From: JARRON01 sp037383845 | GTDB lineage: Bacteria; Pseudomonadota; Gammaproteobacteria; Steroidobacterales; XN24 | DNA: 64,000 bases | Direction of reading: 5' to 3' | Assembly: GCA_037383845.1 (NCBI GenBank) | Contig: JARRON010000023.1 | Coordinates: 62,001-126,000, forward strand | Shown here: piece after piece, positions 1 to 9,173 of the stretch | Layout of the letters: every line of letters begins with the position of its first letter | Numbering within the stretch: the first letter of the stretch is position 1 | Program-made: the position numbers and the translations under genes | The notes under the pieces: model-generated | Databases searched by the model: none | Seen by the model: the letters and a program-made list of their open reading frames with translations, nothing else | What the model was told of the DNA's origin: nothing

Positions 1-2
1 CG

Positions 3-1391
3 GTCTGTCGTCCGGGCGTGAAGCCCACGAGCTTCGCCGAAGCCCGGCGCTTCGCCCGGGTGCCCCTGGACATCGCCGAGGTCACGGAAGACGAGTTTGA
101 CCGCCGTCTCCGGGAAGCCTACGAGAGCGGTTCCAGCGCGGCCATGCAGATGGTGGAAGGCCTGGACAGTGACCAGAGCCTGTCCGCCGTGGCCCAGGAA
201 CTGCCCGAGCCCTCCGACCTACTGGAGAGCGAGGATGACGCGCCGATTATCCGGCTCATCAACGCCATCCTGACGGAGGCCGTGAAGGAGAACGCCTCGG
301 ACGTGCACATCGAGCCCTTCGAAAACCGCCTGGTGGTCCGCCTGCGCGTGGACGGAGTGCTCCGGGAGGTGCTGCAGTCCCGGCGCGCGGTCGCGCCCCT
401 GGTGGTCTCACGCATCAAGGTGATGTCCCGGCTGGACATCGCGGAAAAGCGCGTGCCCCAGGACGGCCGCATCTCACTGAAGGTCGCCGGTCGCGCCGTG
501 GACGTCCGGGTATCCACCATCCCCTCCGGCCACGGCGAGCGGGTGGTGATGCGGCTCCTCGACAAGCACGCCGGCAGACTGGACCTGTCGAGCCTGGGCA
601 TGGATCCGGACACCGAGTCCATGATGGACCAGCTGATCCACAAGCCCCACGGCATCATCCTGGTGACCGGCCCCACGGGCTCGGGAAAGACCACCTCCCT
701 GTACGCGGCCCTGGAGCGGATCAACGAAACCAGCCGCAACATCATGACGGTGGAAGACCCCATCGAGTACTACCTGGACGGGATCGGCCAGACCCAGGTG
801 AACACGAAGGTGGGAATGACGTTCGCCCGGGGGCTGAGGGCGATTCTCCGCCAGGACCCGGACGTGGTGATGGTCGGCGAGATCCGTGACCTGGAGACCG
901 CCGAAATCGCGGTCCAGGCCAGCCTCACGGGGCACCTGGTGCTCTCCACGCTGCATACCAACACCGCCGTGGGCGCGGTCACCCGACTGAGGGACATGGG
1001 GGTGGAGCCCTTCCTGCTCTCCTCGAGCCTGCTGGGCGTCATGGCCCAGCGCCTGGTGCGGGTGCTGTGCCCGGACTGCCGCCAGCCCTCCAGGCCGAAC
1101 GAGGCCGAGGCGCGGATCCTGGGGCTGGAGCCCGGCACCGACGCCACTATCTACCGGGCCAACGGCTGCGCGCAGTGCAACGGAAGTGGCTACCGCGGGC
1201 GAACCGGCATCTACGAGCTTGTCCCCGTGGATGACCACTTCCAGGCCATGATCCACCAGGGCGAGAGCGAGCAGGCCCTGGAGCGCTACGCCCGGACCCT
1301 GAGCCCGGGCATCCGGGACGACGGCATCAGGAAGGTGCTGGACGGCGTGACCACGCTGGAAGAAGTCGTTCGCGTCACAAAGGACGAGTAA
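3..1391 (+). CDS. gspE: Type II secretion system ATPase GspE, 5' end missing
   Basis: Cytoplasmic hexameric ATPase that powers assembly of the type II secretion pseudopilus. The frame is open from the left edge of the window, so the N-terminal domain is cut off. A GTG at position 18 is available, but the upstream codons (VCRPGVKP) read as continuing protein, so I treat it as internal. Visible parts are the N2 domain (NASDVHIEPF), Walker A (GPTGSGKTTS), the Asp box and Walker B region (RQDPDVVMVGEIRD), and the tetracysteine zinc site CPDC...CAQC that separates GspE from many PilB proteins. gspF follows 74 bp downstream on the same strand. The rest of a gsp operon is not in the window. PilB-like is a less likely alternative. 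Confidence 0.93.
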   Translation, partial: VCRPGVKPTSFAEARRFARVPLDIAEVTEDEFDRRLREAYESGSSAAMQMVEGLDSDQSLSAVAQELPEPSDLLESEDDAPIIRLINAILTEAVKENASDVHIEPFENRLVVRLRVDGVLREVLQSRRAVAPLVVSRIKVMSRLDIAEKRVPQDGRISLKVAGRAVDVRVSTIPSGHGERVVMRLLDKHAGRLDLSSLGMDPDTESMMDQLIHKPHGIILVTGPTGSGKTTSLYAALERINETSRNIMTVEDPIEYYLDGIGQTQVNTKVGMTFARGLRAILRQDPDVVMVGEIRDLETAEIAVQASLTGHLVLSTLHTNTAVGAVTRLRDMGVEPFLLSSSLLGVMAQRLVRVLCPDCRQPSRPNEAEARILGLEPGTDATIYRANGCAQCNGSGYRGRTGIYELVPVDDHFQAMIHQGESEQALERYARTLSPGIRDDGIRKVLDGVTTLEEVVRVTKDE

Positions 1392-1465
1392 CGCCGGCCA
1401 TGCCCCGCTCCCCGTCATCCCCCGCCTCCTGCGCGGGACAACGACCGTCGCCCGGGACCTGAACC

Positions 1466-2680
1466 GTGGGTGCCTTCGAATACGTCGCCGTCGACCAGTC
1501 CGGACGCCAGCAGAAAGGCGTGCTGGAGGGGGACACGGCGCGCCAGGTCCGCTACCTGCTCCGCGAGCGCGGCCTGCTCCCCATGGAGATCAGCGAGGTC
1601 GCCGAAAGCGACCAGCGCAGGGGTTTCAGCTTCAGCCTGCGCCGGGGCATCAGCGCCGCGGACCTGGCCCTTGTGACCCGCCAGCTGGCAACCCTGGTAC
1701 GCTCCGGGATGCCCCTGGAGGAGACCCTGCTCGCCGTTGGCCAGCAGTCGGAGAAGCCCCGGCTCAAGAGCATTCTCCTGGGCGTGAGATCCCGGGTGAT
1801 GGAGGGCTACACCCTGGCCGACGGGCTGGCGGAATTCCCGCACGCCTTCCCCGAGATCTACCGGGCGACGGTGGCCGCCGGCGAGCAGTCGGGCCACCTG
1901 GACCCCGTGCTGGAACGGCTCGCCGACTACACCGAGAACCGCCAGCAGCTGCGCCAGCGCGTCTCGCACGCCCTGATCTACCCGATCATCCTGACGATCC
2001 TGTCGGTGCTCATCGTCAGCGGCCTGCTCGTGTACGTGGTCCCGAAGGTCGTGGGGGTGTTCGAGAACACGGGCCAGGAGATTCCGATCTTCACCCGGAT
2101 CCTGATCAACCTGAGCGATTTCCTGAGGGAGTGGGGCCTGTGGCTGCTGGGACTCCTGGCGCTGGGGGTGTTCCTCTTCCGTCGCGCCCTTCGCCGTCCC
2201 GGCTTCCGCCGCCGGTGGCACCGATTCCTGCTCCGCCTGCCCGTGATCGGCCGCCTGGTGCGCGGGATCAACACCGCCCGGTTCACCCGCACCTTGTCCA
2301 TCCTGGCGGGCAGCGGGGTGCCCGTACTGGAAGCCCTCAGGATTGCTGGCGACGTCATCGTGAACCTCCCGATGCGCGACGCCGTCGAGGAAACCGCCGT
2401 GCGGGTGCGGGAAGGCGCGCCCCTGGGCCGATCCCTGGGCGCGAGCCGCCTGTTCCCGCCCATGACCATGCACCTGATCTCCAGCGGCGAGGCCAGCGGC
2501 GAACTGGAGACCATGCTGGAGCGGGCCGCCGCCAACCAGGAGCGGGAAGTGGACAGCCTGGTGGGCGCGATGCTTTCCATCCTGGAGCCCGTGCTGATCC
2601 TCCTCATGGGAGCGCTGGTGCTGGCCATCGTCATGGCGATCCTCCTGCCCATCTTCCAGCTGAACCAGCTGGTCGCCTGA
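1466..2680 (+). CDS. gspF: Type II secretion inner-membrane platform protein GspF
   Basis: Polytopic inner-membrane platform protein that couples the GspE ATPase to pseudopilin assembly. The 404 aa are normal for the family. Two GspF cytoplasmic domains can be seen, each with the pattern of a TRQLATLVRSGMPLEE-type helix followed by YTLADGL or GRSLGAS segments. Three hydrophobic segments are present: about residues 171-195, 223-240 and the C-terminal LILLMGALVLAIVMAILLP. The start is GTG and gives the typical opening MGAFEYVAVDQSGRQ. It follows gspE and is probably cotranscribed with it. No gspG-N genes follow; the next gene has its own promoter. Confidence 0.95.
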   Translation: MGAFEYVAVDQSGRQQKGVLEGDTARQVRYLLRERGLLPMEISEVAESDQRRGFSFSLRRGISAADLALVTRQLATLVRSGMPLEETLLAVGQQSEKPRLKSILLGVRSRVMEGYTLADGLAEFPHAFPEIYRATVAAGEQSGHLDPVLERLADYTENRQQLRQRVSHALIYPIILTILSVLIVSGLLVYVVPKVVGVFENTGQEIPIFTRILINLSDFLREWGLWLLGLLALGVFLFRRALRRPGFRRRWHRFLLRLPVIGRLVRGINTARFTRTLSILAGSGVPVLEALRIAGDVIVNLPMRDAVEETAVRVREGAPLGRSLGASRLFPPMTMHLISSGEASGELETMLERAAANQEREVDSLVGAMLSILEPVLILLMGALVLAIVMAILLPIFQLNQLVA

Positions 2681-2724
2681 GGCGTCTTCTTCTCCCGGGA
2701 AACCGGCGGGTCGACAGCTCCCTG

Positions 2725-2753
2725 TTGCCAGCGGGGCTTTCCCGAGGTATATC
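2725..2753 (+). promoter_or_regulatory. Sigma-70-type promoter upstream of the acidic protein gene
   Basis: TTGCCA at 2725-2730 and TATATC at 2748-2753 are separated by exactly 17 bp. Transcription would begin near 2760, giving a leader of about 24 nt to the ATG at 2784. Called by eye from consensus only. Confidence 0.55.
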
Positions 2754-2783
2754 TCGCGCCCGGGAATCCCCCCGGAAACAGCG

Positions 2784-3044
2784 ATGACGACTGAGCTCGG
2801 TGACGCAACCATGAGCGAACTGGATTCGGACGACATCAACGACGACGAGGAGCTGGACGGCAACCTCGACGACGACGAGGTAGAGATGGACGAGGAGGAC
2901 TTCGACGAGGCCCTCGACGAGGCCCAGTCCCTTGCTGCAGGGCGCAGTGGCGGCGAAAACGCACGCCGCCGGGTCGAGGAATACCTGGAGATGCGTCGGG
3001 CCGCCAGGGAACTGGCTGATCTGGACTCCTACGACTTCGACTAG
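2784..3044 (+). CDS. Small highly acidic protein, PA3496-like family
   Basis: An 86-aa protein whose first half is almost all Asp/Glu (DDINDDEELDG...DDDEVEMDEEDFDEAL). A basic, helical C-terminal part follows (ARRRVEEYLEMRRAARELAD) and it ends DSYDFD. This arrangement, an acidic head, a short Arg-rich helix and a YDFD-like end, matches my memory of small gammaproteobacterial proteins annotated as PA3496-type envelope integrity proteins. The biochemical role is unknown. The first ATG (2784) sits behind GGAAA; the second ATG at 2811 would give a 77-aa form starting MSELDS. It has its own promoter and ends just before a strong hairpin. Confidence 0.6.
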   Translation: MTTELGDATMSELDSDDINDDEELDGNLDDDEVEMDEEDFDEALDEAQSLAAGRSGGENARRRVEEYLEMRRAARELADLDSYDFD

Positions 3045-3066
3045 GTCCCTCGGGCTGCGGGACATT

Positions 3067-3098
3067 GCCGGGACCGGGCTCTTGCGCCCGGTCCCGGC
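3067..3098. terminator. Perfect 13-bp hairpin between convergent genes
   Basis: GCCGGGACCGGGC at 3067-3079 pairs perfectly with 3086-3098 around a 6-nt loop. It lies between the acidic protein gene and the convergent dnaE2 end. There is no T-tract, so it could be a weak bidirectional terminator or a 3'-end stabilising hairpin. Confidence 0.5.
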
Positions 3099-3180
3099 GT
3101 CTTCGGCAAAGGGAAATTCCGCGTCAGGGTCTCCGGGCGAGACGGTGGGCCGGGATTGGAGGGAGCCAGGGGTGAGGGGT

Positions 3181-6100
3181 CTAGTGAAAATCCCGGGAGC
3201 GGACGTCCAGGCTCCCCAGCAGCCGGCTCCTGTCCCGCAGGCGCTCCGCCACCAGGTGGATGACGGGGCCTTCCCTTTGCACCTGGCCGCTGACCTCCAG
3301 GAGGCGTGAGCCCAGAAGCGGTCTTCGCTGGGTCTCCGCCAGGTCGCGCCAGACGATGATGTTGGCGTGCCCGGTCTCGTCCTCCAGGGTCACGAAGGTC
3401 ACCCCCCTGGCGCTGCCGGGGCGTTGTCGGTTCACCACCAGCCCTGCATAGCGCACCCGCACCCCGTGGGGGACGGCCGCCAGTTCCGACGAGCTGATTA
3501 CCCCCTCGTCGGCCAGCCGCTGCCGCAGCAGCGCCATCGGATGTCGCCCCAGGGTCAGCCCCAGGCTCCGGTAGTCCGCCACGATGTCACGACCCTCTCC
3601 CGGCGGCCTGAGCATGGGCAGGCCCTCCCTGACCGGCGCATCCTCCAGCAGCGGCCGAGACGGCTCCACGCCGGCCACGGCCCAGCGGGCCCTGTGGCGA
3701 TGCCCGGCCAGGTCGGCCAGGGCCCCCGCGTTCGCCAACGCCGCCAGATCCGCACGATCCAGCTTCGCCCGTCGCACCAGGTCATTCACGTCATGGAAAC
3801 GCCGCTGCCGGCAGGCGTCCTCCGTCCGGCGGGCCCCGGCCTCCGACAGACCCCTGACCAGGCGCAGGCCCAGGCGAACAGCGGGCTCGCTGTCAGCACC
3901 CGGCTCCAGGCTGCTGTCGAAAGCGCTGGCGGCAGCGCTCACGGGACGCACCTCGACGCCGTGGCGGCGGGCGTCCTGGACCAGCTGGGACGGCGCATAA
4001 AAGCCCATGGGCTGGCTGTTGAGCAACGCGCAGAGGAAGGCCGCAGGCTCATGGCGCTTCAGCCATGCCGAGACGTAGACCAGCAGGGCAAAGCTGGCGG
4101 AATGAGACTCGGGGAAGCCGTACTCTCCAAAGCCCATGATCTGATCGAAGACCTGGCGCGCGAAGCCTTCGTCGTAGCCCCGGCGGCGCATTCCGCCGAT
4201 GAGCCTTTCCTCGAAGGGCCCGAGCCCGCCCTTGCGGCGCCAGGCGGCCATGGCCCGGCGAAGGGCGTCCGCTTCGCCGGGTGAAAACCCCGCCGCCACC
4301 ACCGCAAGCTGCATGACCTGCTCCTGAAAGATGGGCACCCCCAGGGTCCGCGCCAGCACCTGGCGGACCTCCTCGCTGGGGTAGGTCACCGGCTCCTCCC
4401 CGGCCCGGCGCCTCAGGTAGGGATGGACCATATCGCCCTGGATAGGACCGGGCCGGATGATGGCCACCTCGATGACCAGGTCGTAATAGCAGCGGGGCTT
4501 CAGCCGGGGAAGCATGGCCATCTGGGCCCGGGACTCGATCTGGAACACGCCCATGGTGTCGGCTTCGCAGATCATGTCGTAAACCGCCGCGTCTTCCGGC
4601 GGCACGGTGGCCAGGGTCAGCCGGCGTCCGCGAAAGCCCTCCACCAGGTCGAAAGCGCGGCGCAGGGCGCTGAGCATGCCCAGACCCAGCACGTCCACCT
4701 TGATGAGCCCCAGTGCCTCCAGGTCGTCCTTGTCCCACTGGATCACCGTGCGCTCGGCCATGGCGGCGTTTTCCACGGGCACCAGTTCCTCCAGCAGGCC
4801 CTCGGCGATCACGAACCCGCCCACGTGCTGGGACAGGTGACGGGGGAAACCCACCAGCTCGTTTGTCAGCGACATCAGCCGCCCGACACGGGGATTGGCC
4901 GGATCGAAGCCGGCCTCGCGGATACGCCCGGCGTCGATGGACTTGCCGTCCCACCACTGGACGGCGCGAGCCAGGGCATCCACCTGCAGCGCCGAAAACC
5001 CCAGCGCCTTGCCCAGGTCCCGGAGCGCACTGCGGGGCCGGTAGGTGATGACCGTGGCGGCCAGGGCGGCGCGCTGGCGGCCGTACTTCCCATAGATGTA
5101 CTGGATGACCTCTTCGCGCCGCTCATGCTCGAAATCCACGTCGATGTCCGGCGGCTCGTCGCGCTCCCTGGAGATGAATCGCTCGAAGAGCACGGACATC
5201 CGGGCCGGGTCCACCTCGGTGATCCCGAGGCAGAAACACACGGCGGAATTGGCCGCCGACCCCCGGCCCTGGCAGAGAATGCCCAGGCTCCTGGCGTGGC
5301 GCACGATGTCGTGCACGGTGAGGAAATAGGGTTCGTATTCCAGCTCCGCGATGAGCGCCAGCTCCCTCTGCACGGCGCCGGCCACTTCGGCCGGCGCGCC
5401 GTTGGGCCAGCGGCTGGCCATGCCCCGGCGCACAAGCTCCGCCAGCCAGGACGTGGGCGTCTCCCCGCGGGGCACCAGCTCCGACGGGTAGCGGTAGCGG
5501 ATCTCGTCCAGCCCGAACCGGCAGCGGCGGGCAATGTCCAGGCTGGCCTCCAGCAGGGTCCGGGGATAGATGGCGCCGAGCCGGCCCCGGGAACGGAGAT
5601 GCCGCTCCCCGCTGGGGAACAGGGCACGGCCGATGCGATGCAGCGGCGTGTTCAGGCGGATCCCGGTAAGCGCGTCCTGGAGGCGGCGCCGGCCGCGCAC
5701 GTGCATGTGCACGTCGCCGGCGGCCGTGGCGGGCATGTCCAGCGCCCGTCCCGCCGCCATCAGGGCCTCGAGCCGGGCCCGGTCCTCGCCCGTGGCCAGC
5801 AGCTCCACGGCGATCCAGGCCCGGCCGGGAAAGGTCTCCGCGATCCAGCGGCCCTGGACCAGGCAGGGCTCCGGCCCGGGCAGCCACAGCACCAGGCAGC
5901 CGGGCAGACCGTCGGAGCAATCCTCCTTCAGGAGCCGGTACTGCCCCTTCGGCGCCGTCCTCCGCCCCCGGGTGATCAGCCGGCACAGCCGGGCATAGCC
6001 CTGCCTGTCCTGCGCCAGGCAGACCAGTCTCGGCCCGTCGTCCAGGGCCAGCTCGGTGCCGACGATGAGCTTCAGGCCCCGGTCACGGGCCGCCTGGTGG

Positions 6101-6258
6101 GCACGCACCACCCCCGCCACGGAACACTCGTCGGTCAGCGCCAGGGCCTCGTAACCCAGGTCCGCCGCCCGTGACACCAGCTCTTCGGGATGGGAAGCGC
6201 CCTTCAGGAAGCTGAAGTTCGACAGACAGTGCAGCTCCGCGTAGCCCGGCGCCGTCAT
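3181..6258 (-). CDS. dnaE2: Error-prone DNA polymerase DnaE2 (ImuC)
   Basis: Alpha-subunit-type DNA polymerase III homologue used for SOS translesion synthesis with ImuA and ImuB. The PHP domain is at the N-terminus (ELHCLSNFSFLKGASHPEEL). The polymerase palm carries the acidic triad in PDIDVDFEHERRE, and an OB-fold lies at the C-terminus (VRYAGLVVNRQRPGSARG). The 1025 aa are normal for DnaE2 and shorter than replicative DnaE. I chose the ATG at 6258 because it gives MTAPGYAELHCLS and an ATGA overlap with the imuB stop. Upstream in-frame codons lie inside imuB. It is the last gene of the lexA-imuA-imuB-dnaE2 unit and should be DNA-damage-inducible from the LexA boxes ahead of lexA. Confidence 0.96.
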   Translation of the reverse strand: MTAPGYAELHCLSNFSFLKGASHPEELVSRAADLGYEALALTDECSVAGVVRAHQAARDRGLKLIVGTELALDDGPRLVCLAQDRQGYARLCRLITRGRRTAPKGQYRLLKEDCSDGLPGCLVLWLPGPEPCLVQGRWIAETFPGRAWIAVELLATGEDRARLEALMAAGRALDMPATAAGDVHMHVRGRRRLQDALTGIRLNTPLHRIGRALFPSGERHLRSRGRLGAIYPRTLLEASLDIARRCRFGLDEIRYRYPSELVPRGETPTSWLAELVRRGMASRWPNGAPAEVAGAVQRELALIAELEYEPYFLTVHDIVRHARSLGILCQGRGSAANSAVCFCLGITEVDPARMSVLFERFISRERDEPPDIDVDFEHERREEVIQYIYGKYGRQRAALAATVITYRPRSALRDLGKALGFSALQVDALARAVQWWDGKSIDAGRIREAGFDPANPRVGRLMSLTNELVGFPRHLSQHVGGFVIAEGLLEELVPVENAAMAERTVIQWDKDDLEALGLIKVDVLGLGMLSALRRAFDLVEGFRGRRLTLATVPPEDAAVYDMICEADTMGVFQIESRAQMAMLPRLKPRCYYDLVIEVAIIRPGPIQGDMVHPYLRRRAGEEPVTYPSEEVRQVLARTLGVPIFQEQVMQLAVVAAGFSPGEADALRRAMAAWRRKGGLGPFEERLIGGMRRRGYDEGFARQVFDQIMGFGEYGFPESHSASFALLVYVSAWLKRHEPAAFLCALLNSQPMGFYAPSQLVQDARRHGVEVRPVSAAASAFDSSLEPGADSEPAVRLGLRLVRGLSEAGARRTEDACRQRRFHDVNDLVRRAKLDRADLAALANAGALADLAGHRHRARWAVAGVEPSRPLLEDAPVREGLPMLRPPGEGRDIVADYRSLGLTLGRHPMALLRQRLADEGVISSSELAAVPHGVRVRYAGLVVNRQRPGSARGVTFVTLEDETGHANIIVWRDLAETQRRPLLGSRLLEVSGQVQREGPVIHLVAERLRDRSRLLGSLDVRSRDFH

Positions 6259-7799
6259 GCGAAGATCCCGTGAAGGAACCAGCCCCCTGAGCGGTGTCTC
6301 TCCCTGAAAACCCACAGCCGGATTCCGTCGCCGTCGCGCATGATCCAGTAGTCCCGGCTCACCTCACCGTCGTCCCACCAGCCGGTTTCCATGCGCTCTG
6401 GCCCGGACTCGAGCACCAGCGGTCCGTCCAGCCAGGGCCGCCCGTCCCGGCAGACCAGCCGGCGGGGCGACGACAGCAGCCAGCAGGGGCGGCGCGGCCG
6501 GCCCGATGCCGCCGGCATCGGCCCCCGGCCGGGTTCGGTGACCTGCCAGGCCAGTTCCGGGCGATGCTCGTCCACCAGGGCGAGGCCGTGGACCGCCTCC
6601 CTGCCCAGCCGTGCCCGCAGCCGCTCCACCAGCCGGAAGGCGCTGTCGTCCATGACTCCCGGCGCCTCGAACATCTCCGCCGCCGCCGGGCACAGTCCTT
6701 CCGAGGGCCGGGCTTTCAGGGTCACGGAAACCACCGGTGCGGGCAGAACGACCCGCTGCAGGCGTTCCGCCAGCAGGACGGAAAAATGGGCGGCGCGGAA
6801 ATCCGGGCGGGCCAGGCCCAGGACCAGAGGCGTGGCTTCTCTTCCCAGGTGCCCGAATTTCAGCAGCAGCCGGTCCACGGATGCCTGTCGTGCCCGCAGA
6901 AAGCCTTCCAGTTCGCCGAACAGCCGATCTGCGACCCGGCCCAGGAGAGCGAGATCAGCCGTCTCCGAGGTCAGTTCCCGTATGCCGGCATAGCGTTCCG
7001 GAGCGCGAAAACCCGGCCGGGGATCCGGCAGCCGGCCGAGGGCGCGATCCAGGTCCACCAGGCAACCGTGGCCCAGCCGGCGGGCGAAGCCGTCCCGCGG
7101 CAGACGCAGGCAGTCCGCAAGACGGTCCACGCCCAGTCCCGAGAGGGTCTCCCGGGTCCGCTTCGGCCAGCCGGTGACCGCCACCGACAGACGCCCCAGC
7201 CGGTCGGGCAGTGTCTCCGGATCCTCCAGGGCCGTTTCATCGCCGGCCCGGGCAAGCCACAGGGCCGCCAGGGGCGTGGGGGCCACGCCCGTCACCACCT
7301 CGTGGCCAGTGGCAACGAGCCTGCGCCGGAGACGCCCGACCAGCGCTCCGCAGCCGCCGAACAGCCGGAGGCTGCGACCGATCTCCAGCAGGAGCGCATC
7401 GGGCCCGGCCAGGTGCACCAGGGACGTGAAACGCCCGGACCAGGCGGCCAGCCTTTCCAGGGCAGCCTGCTCGGCAGGCTCGTCCCTTTCCCGGGCCACC
7501 AGCGCGGGACAAAGTGCCCATGCCGCATTCAGAGGCAGTCCCGGCCCGATACCGGCATCCTCCGCCGGCCCGCTCGCCATGAGCACGGTGCCGTCGTTTT
7601 CCACGATCACCAGGGGCATGGCATCCGCCTCGCCGCCGCTTCTGGTCTCCAGGGGCAGACGTGGAAACAGCAGGCACAGCCAGAGTTCCCGGCGCCGGGG
7701 GCCGCGTTCAGGCACCCGGGGTGCGCAGGCCTCCCGGTGCTCCCCCTCGCCGGGCGAGGCGGTGTCGAACAGGGGCAGTGAGGCTGCAGACCGGGACAC
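6255..7799 (-). CDS. imuB: ImuB, catalytically inactive Y-family polymerase-like protein
   Basis: Y-family polymerase relative that bridges DnaE2 to the beta clamp during translesion synthesis. The opening strand reads LWLCLLFPRLPLE where active Y-family enzymes have DxDxFFAxVE, so the metal-binding acids are missing, as is usual in ImuB. A helix-hairpin-helix region is present (LSGLGVDRLADCLRLPRDG), followed by a little-finger-like domain and a C-terminal region ending in ...RSGGWFLHGIFA. I chose the GTG start at 7799, preceded by GGGAG and lying 20 bp after the imuA stop (514 aa). The open frame continues upstream to 8099, but that part is out-of-frame imuA sequence. The gene overlaps dnaE2 by 4 bp. 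Confidence 0.93.
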   Translation of the reverse strand: MSRSAASLPLFDTASPGEGEHREACAPRVPERGPRRRELWLCLLFPRLPLETRSGGEADAMPLVIVENDGTVLMASGPAEDAGIGPGLPLNAAWALCPALVARERDEPAEQAALERLAAWSGRFTSLVHLAGPDALLLEIGRSLRLFGGCGALVGRLRRRLVATGHEVVTGVAPTPLAALWLARAGDETALEDPETLPDRLGRLSVAVTGWPKRTRETLSGLGVDRLADCLRLPRDGFARRLGHGCLVDLDRALGRLPDPRPGFRAPERYAGIRELTSETADLALLGRVADRLFGELEGFLRARQASVDRLLLKFGHLGREATPLVLGLARPDFRAAHFSVLLAERLQRVVLPAPVVSVTLKARPSEGLCPAAAEMFEAPGVMDDSAFRLVERLRARLGREAVHGLALVDEHRPELAWQVTEPGRGPMPAASGRPRRPCWLLSSPRRLVCRDGRPWLDGPLVLESGPERMETGWWDDGEVSRDYWIMRDGDGIRLWVFRERHRSGGWFLHGIFA

Positions 7800-7819
7800 G
7801 CCGACCGACTCCCGCCGCC

Positions 7820-8476
7820 TCAGGCGGGCAGGAAAGCATCGCCGGGCAGCACCCGCGGCGCGCCGCCGCGATGCTTGACCAGGTGCAGGCGGATTCCGCA
7901 GTGGCCACAGATAAGCTTCAGGCGCAGCGCTGCCGGCGAAGGCTGGTCCAGCGCATCGGAGGGCCTGAACAGCATGACCGGCGTGCCGGAGCGCTCTGCG
8001 CCCAACTGCAGCCTCCGCAGCTGCCTCGACCCGGCCCGGGCCGCCCAGGCCAGCACGATGCTGCAGGTGCCGGAAACAAGCCCCTGCTCCGCCGCCCACA
8101 GCGTCTCGTCATCCCTGCCGGTGCGCACCACCAGGACCCGCGAGATATCCACGCCGGAAGCTGCCAGGGCCGGGGCATAGGGCACGTGGGGTGGCGCGAC
8201 CCAGGCCAGCCAGCCGCCCTGCCCCGGCCCCTGTGCGTCGGCAGCCTCCGCGGGCGGACGACACAGGCGTTCAAGCAGCGGCATGAGCAGGGCCAGCTCG
8301 CCGCTGCCACAGCGGTCCAGGCCGATCTCCGTCAGCATGGCTGCGGGCCAGCCGCCGCCGGGCAGCACGGCGTCCAGGCGTGCATGACCGCTGGGCAGCG
8401 CCCGCCAGGTTCGGCCGCCGGAACGAGCCCGCCAGACCCGGGAGTCCCCCAGCAGTGCTTGCAGGGTCTCGCTCAC
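7820..8476 (-). CDS. imuA: ImuA, RecA-like/SulA-like SOS mutagenesis protein
   Basis: Member of the RecA-related ImuA family of the imuA-imuB-dnaE2 mutasome. Recognisable segments are the N-terminal substrate region (VWRARSGGRTWRALPSGHARLDAVLPGGGWP), the AAMLTEIG strand and the LLMPLLERLCRPPAEA helix; a true Walker A lysine is not obvious. With the GTG start at 8476 the protein is 218 aa, begins MSETLQALLGDS and leaves 19 bp after lexA. A start at 8542 would overlap lexA by 47 bp and add a tail unlike ImuA. It is transcribed from the lexA promoter and followed 20 bp later by imuB. Confidence 0.88.
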   Translation of the reverse strand: MSETLQALLGDSRVWRARSGGRTWRALPSGHARLDAVLPGGGWPAAMLTEIGLDRCGSGELALLMPLLERLCRPPAEAADAQGPGQGGWLAWVAPPHVPYAPALAASGVDISRVLVVRTGRDDETLWAAEQGLVSGTCSIVLAWAARAGSRQLRRLQLGAERSGTPVMLFRPSDALDQPSPAALRLKLICGHCGIRLHLVKHRGGAPRVLPGDAFLPA

Positions 8477-8495
8477 GAAAAACCCGGCCGGTACT

Positions 8496-9128
8496 TCAGG
8501 CGGGCCGTGCGTTTCCCGCCGGGTCCCGGCGCAAAACGCCAACCACCACCCCCTCGATGATCATGGCCTGTTCTCCCAGGTCCACGCGGATGGGATCGAA
8601 TTCCGGGTTCTCCGGCATCAGCCACACGACCTTGCCCTGCTGGCGGTAGCGCTTGACGGTCACCTCGTCGTCCAGGCGGGCGACCACGATCTGCCTGCTG
8701 CGCACTTCGGGGGTTCGGTGCACGGCCACCAGGTCACCGTCCAGGATGCCTGCATCCCGCATGCTCATGCCGTGCACCTGGAGAAGATAATGAGGCCTGG
8801 GATGGAACAGGTCCGGATCAACCCGGTAGTGGCCCTCGATGTTCTCCTCGGCCAGCATCGGGCTGCCGGCCGCGACCCGGCCGACCAGGGGCAGCCCCAT
8901 CTGTTCTCTCAGGCTGTCCTTCAGCCGGATGCCCCGGGACGTGCCGGGGACCAGCTCGATGACGCCCTTGCGCGCCAGGGCCCTCAAGTGCTCCTCGGCC
9001 GCGTTGGCGGATTTGAAGCCCAGCACGGCGGCAATCTCTGCCCGGGTGGGAGGCATGCCGGACGCCTCGATGGCGTTGCGAATCAGTTCCAGCACCTGCT
9101 GCTGGCGCCTGGTGAGATCCTGTTCCAT
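8496..9128 (-). CDS. lexA: LexA SOS repressor
   Basis: Transcriptional repressor of the SOS regulon, inactivated by RecA-stimulated self-cleavage. The N-terminal winged helix is present (LTRRQQQVLELIRNAIEASG, with the recognition region TRAEIAAVLGF). The Ala-Gly cleavage site is in GRVAAGSPML. The catalytic Ser lies in GMSMRDAGIL and the Lys in VTVKRYRQQG. The 210 aa are slightly longer than Escherichia coli LexA (202). It heads an operon with imuA, imuB and dnaE2. Two perfect LexA boxes precede the gene, one covering the -10, so it should repress itself and the mutagenesis cassette. Confidence 0.97.
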   Translation of the reverse strand: MEQDLTRRQQQVLELIRNAIEASGMPPTRAEIAAVLGFKSANAAEEHLRALARKGVIELVPGTSRGIRLKDSLREQMGLPLVGRVAAGSPMLAEENIEGHYRVDPDLFHPRPHYLLQVHGMSMRDAGILDGDLVAVHRTPEVRSRQIVVARLDDEVTVKRYRQQGKVVWLMPENPEFDPIRVDLGEQAMIIEGVVVGVLRRDPAGNARPA

Positions 9129-9138
9129 GACCGGGTAC

Positions 9139-9154
9139 CTGTATGTAAAAACAG
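9139..9154 (-). promoter_or_regulatory. LexA box 1 (SOS box)
   Basis: CTGTATGTAAAAACAG is a perfect match to CTGT-N8-ACAG. It lies 11 bp upstream of the lexA start codon, downstream of the predicted transcription start, where bound LexA would block elongation or initiation. It is 19 bp from box 2, almost two helical turns, as in other autoregulated lexA promoters. Confidence 0.9.
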
Positions 9155-9157
9155 TGA

Positions 9158-9173
9158 CTGTGAGTATATACAG
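9158..9173 (-). promoter_or_regulatory. LexA box 2 (SOS box)
   Basis: CTGTGAGTATATACAG (plus-strand reading) is a second perfect CTGT-N8-ACAG site. It contains the predicted lexA -10 element, so LexA binding would occlude RNA polymerase. Confidence 0.9.

Noticed and set aside
4423..6174. 583-codon open frame on the plus strand inside dnaE2
   Set aside because: Shadow of the dnaE2 coding strand; rich in Gln, His and Pro with no family resemblance.
7800..8099. Extended N-terminus of ImuB
   Set aside because: Sequence is out-of-frame imuA; Ala/Arg-rich without ImuB similarity.
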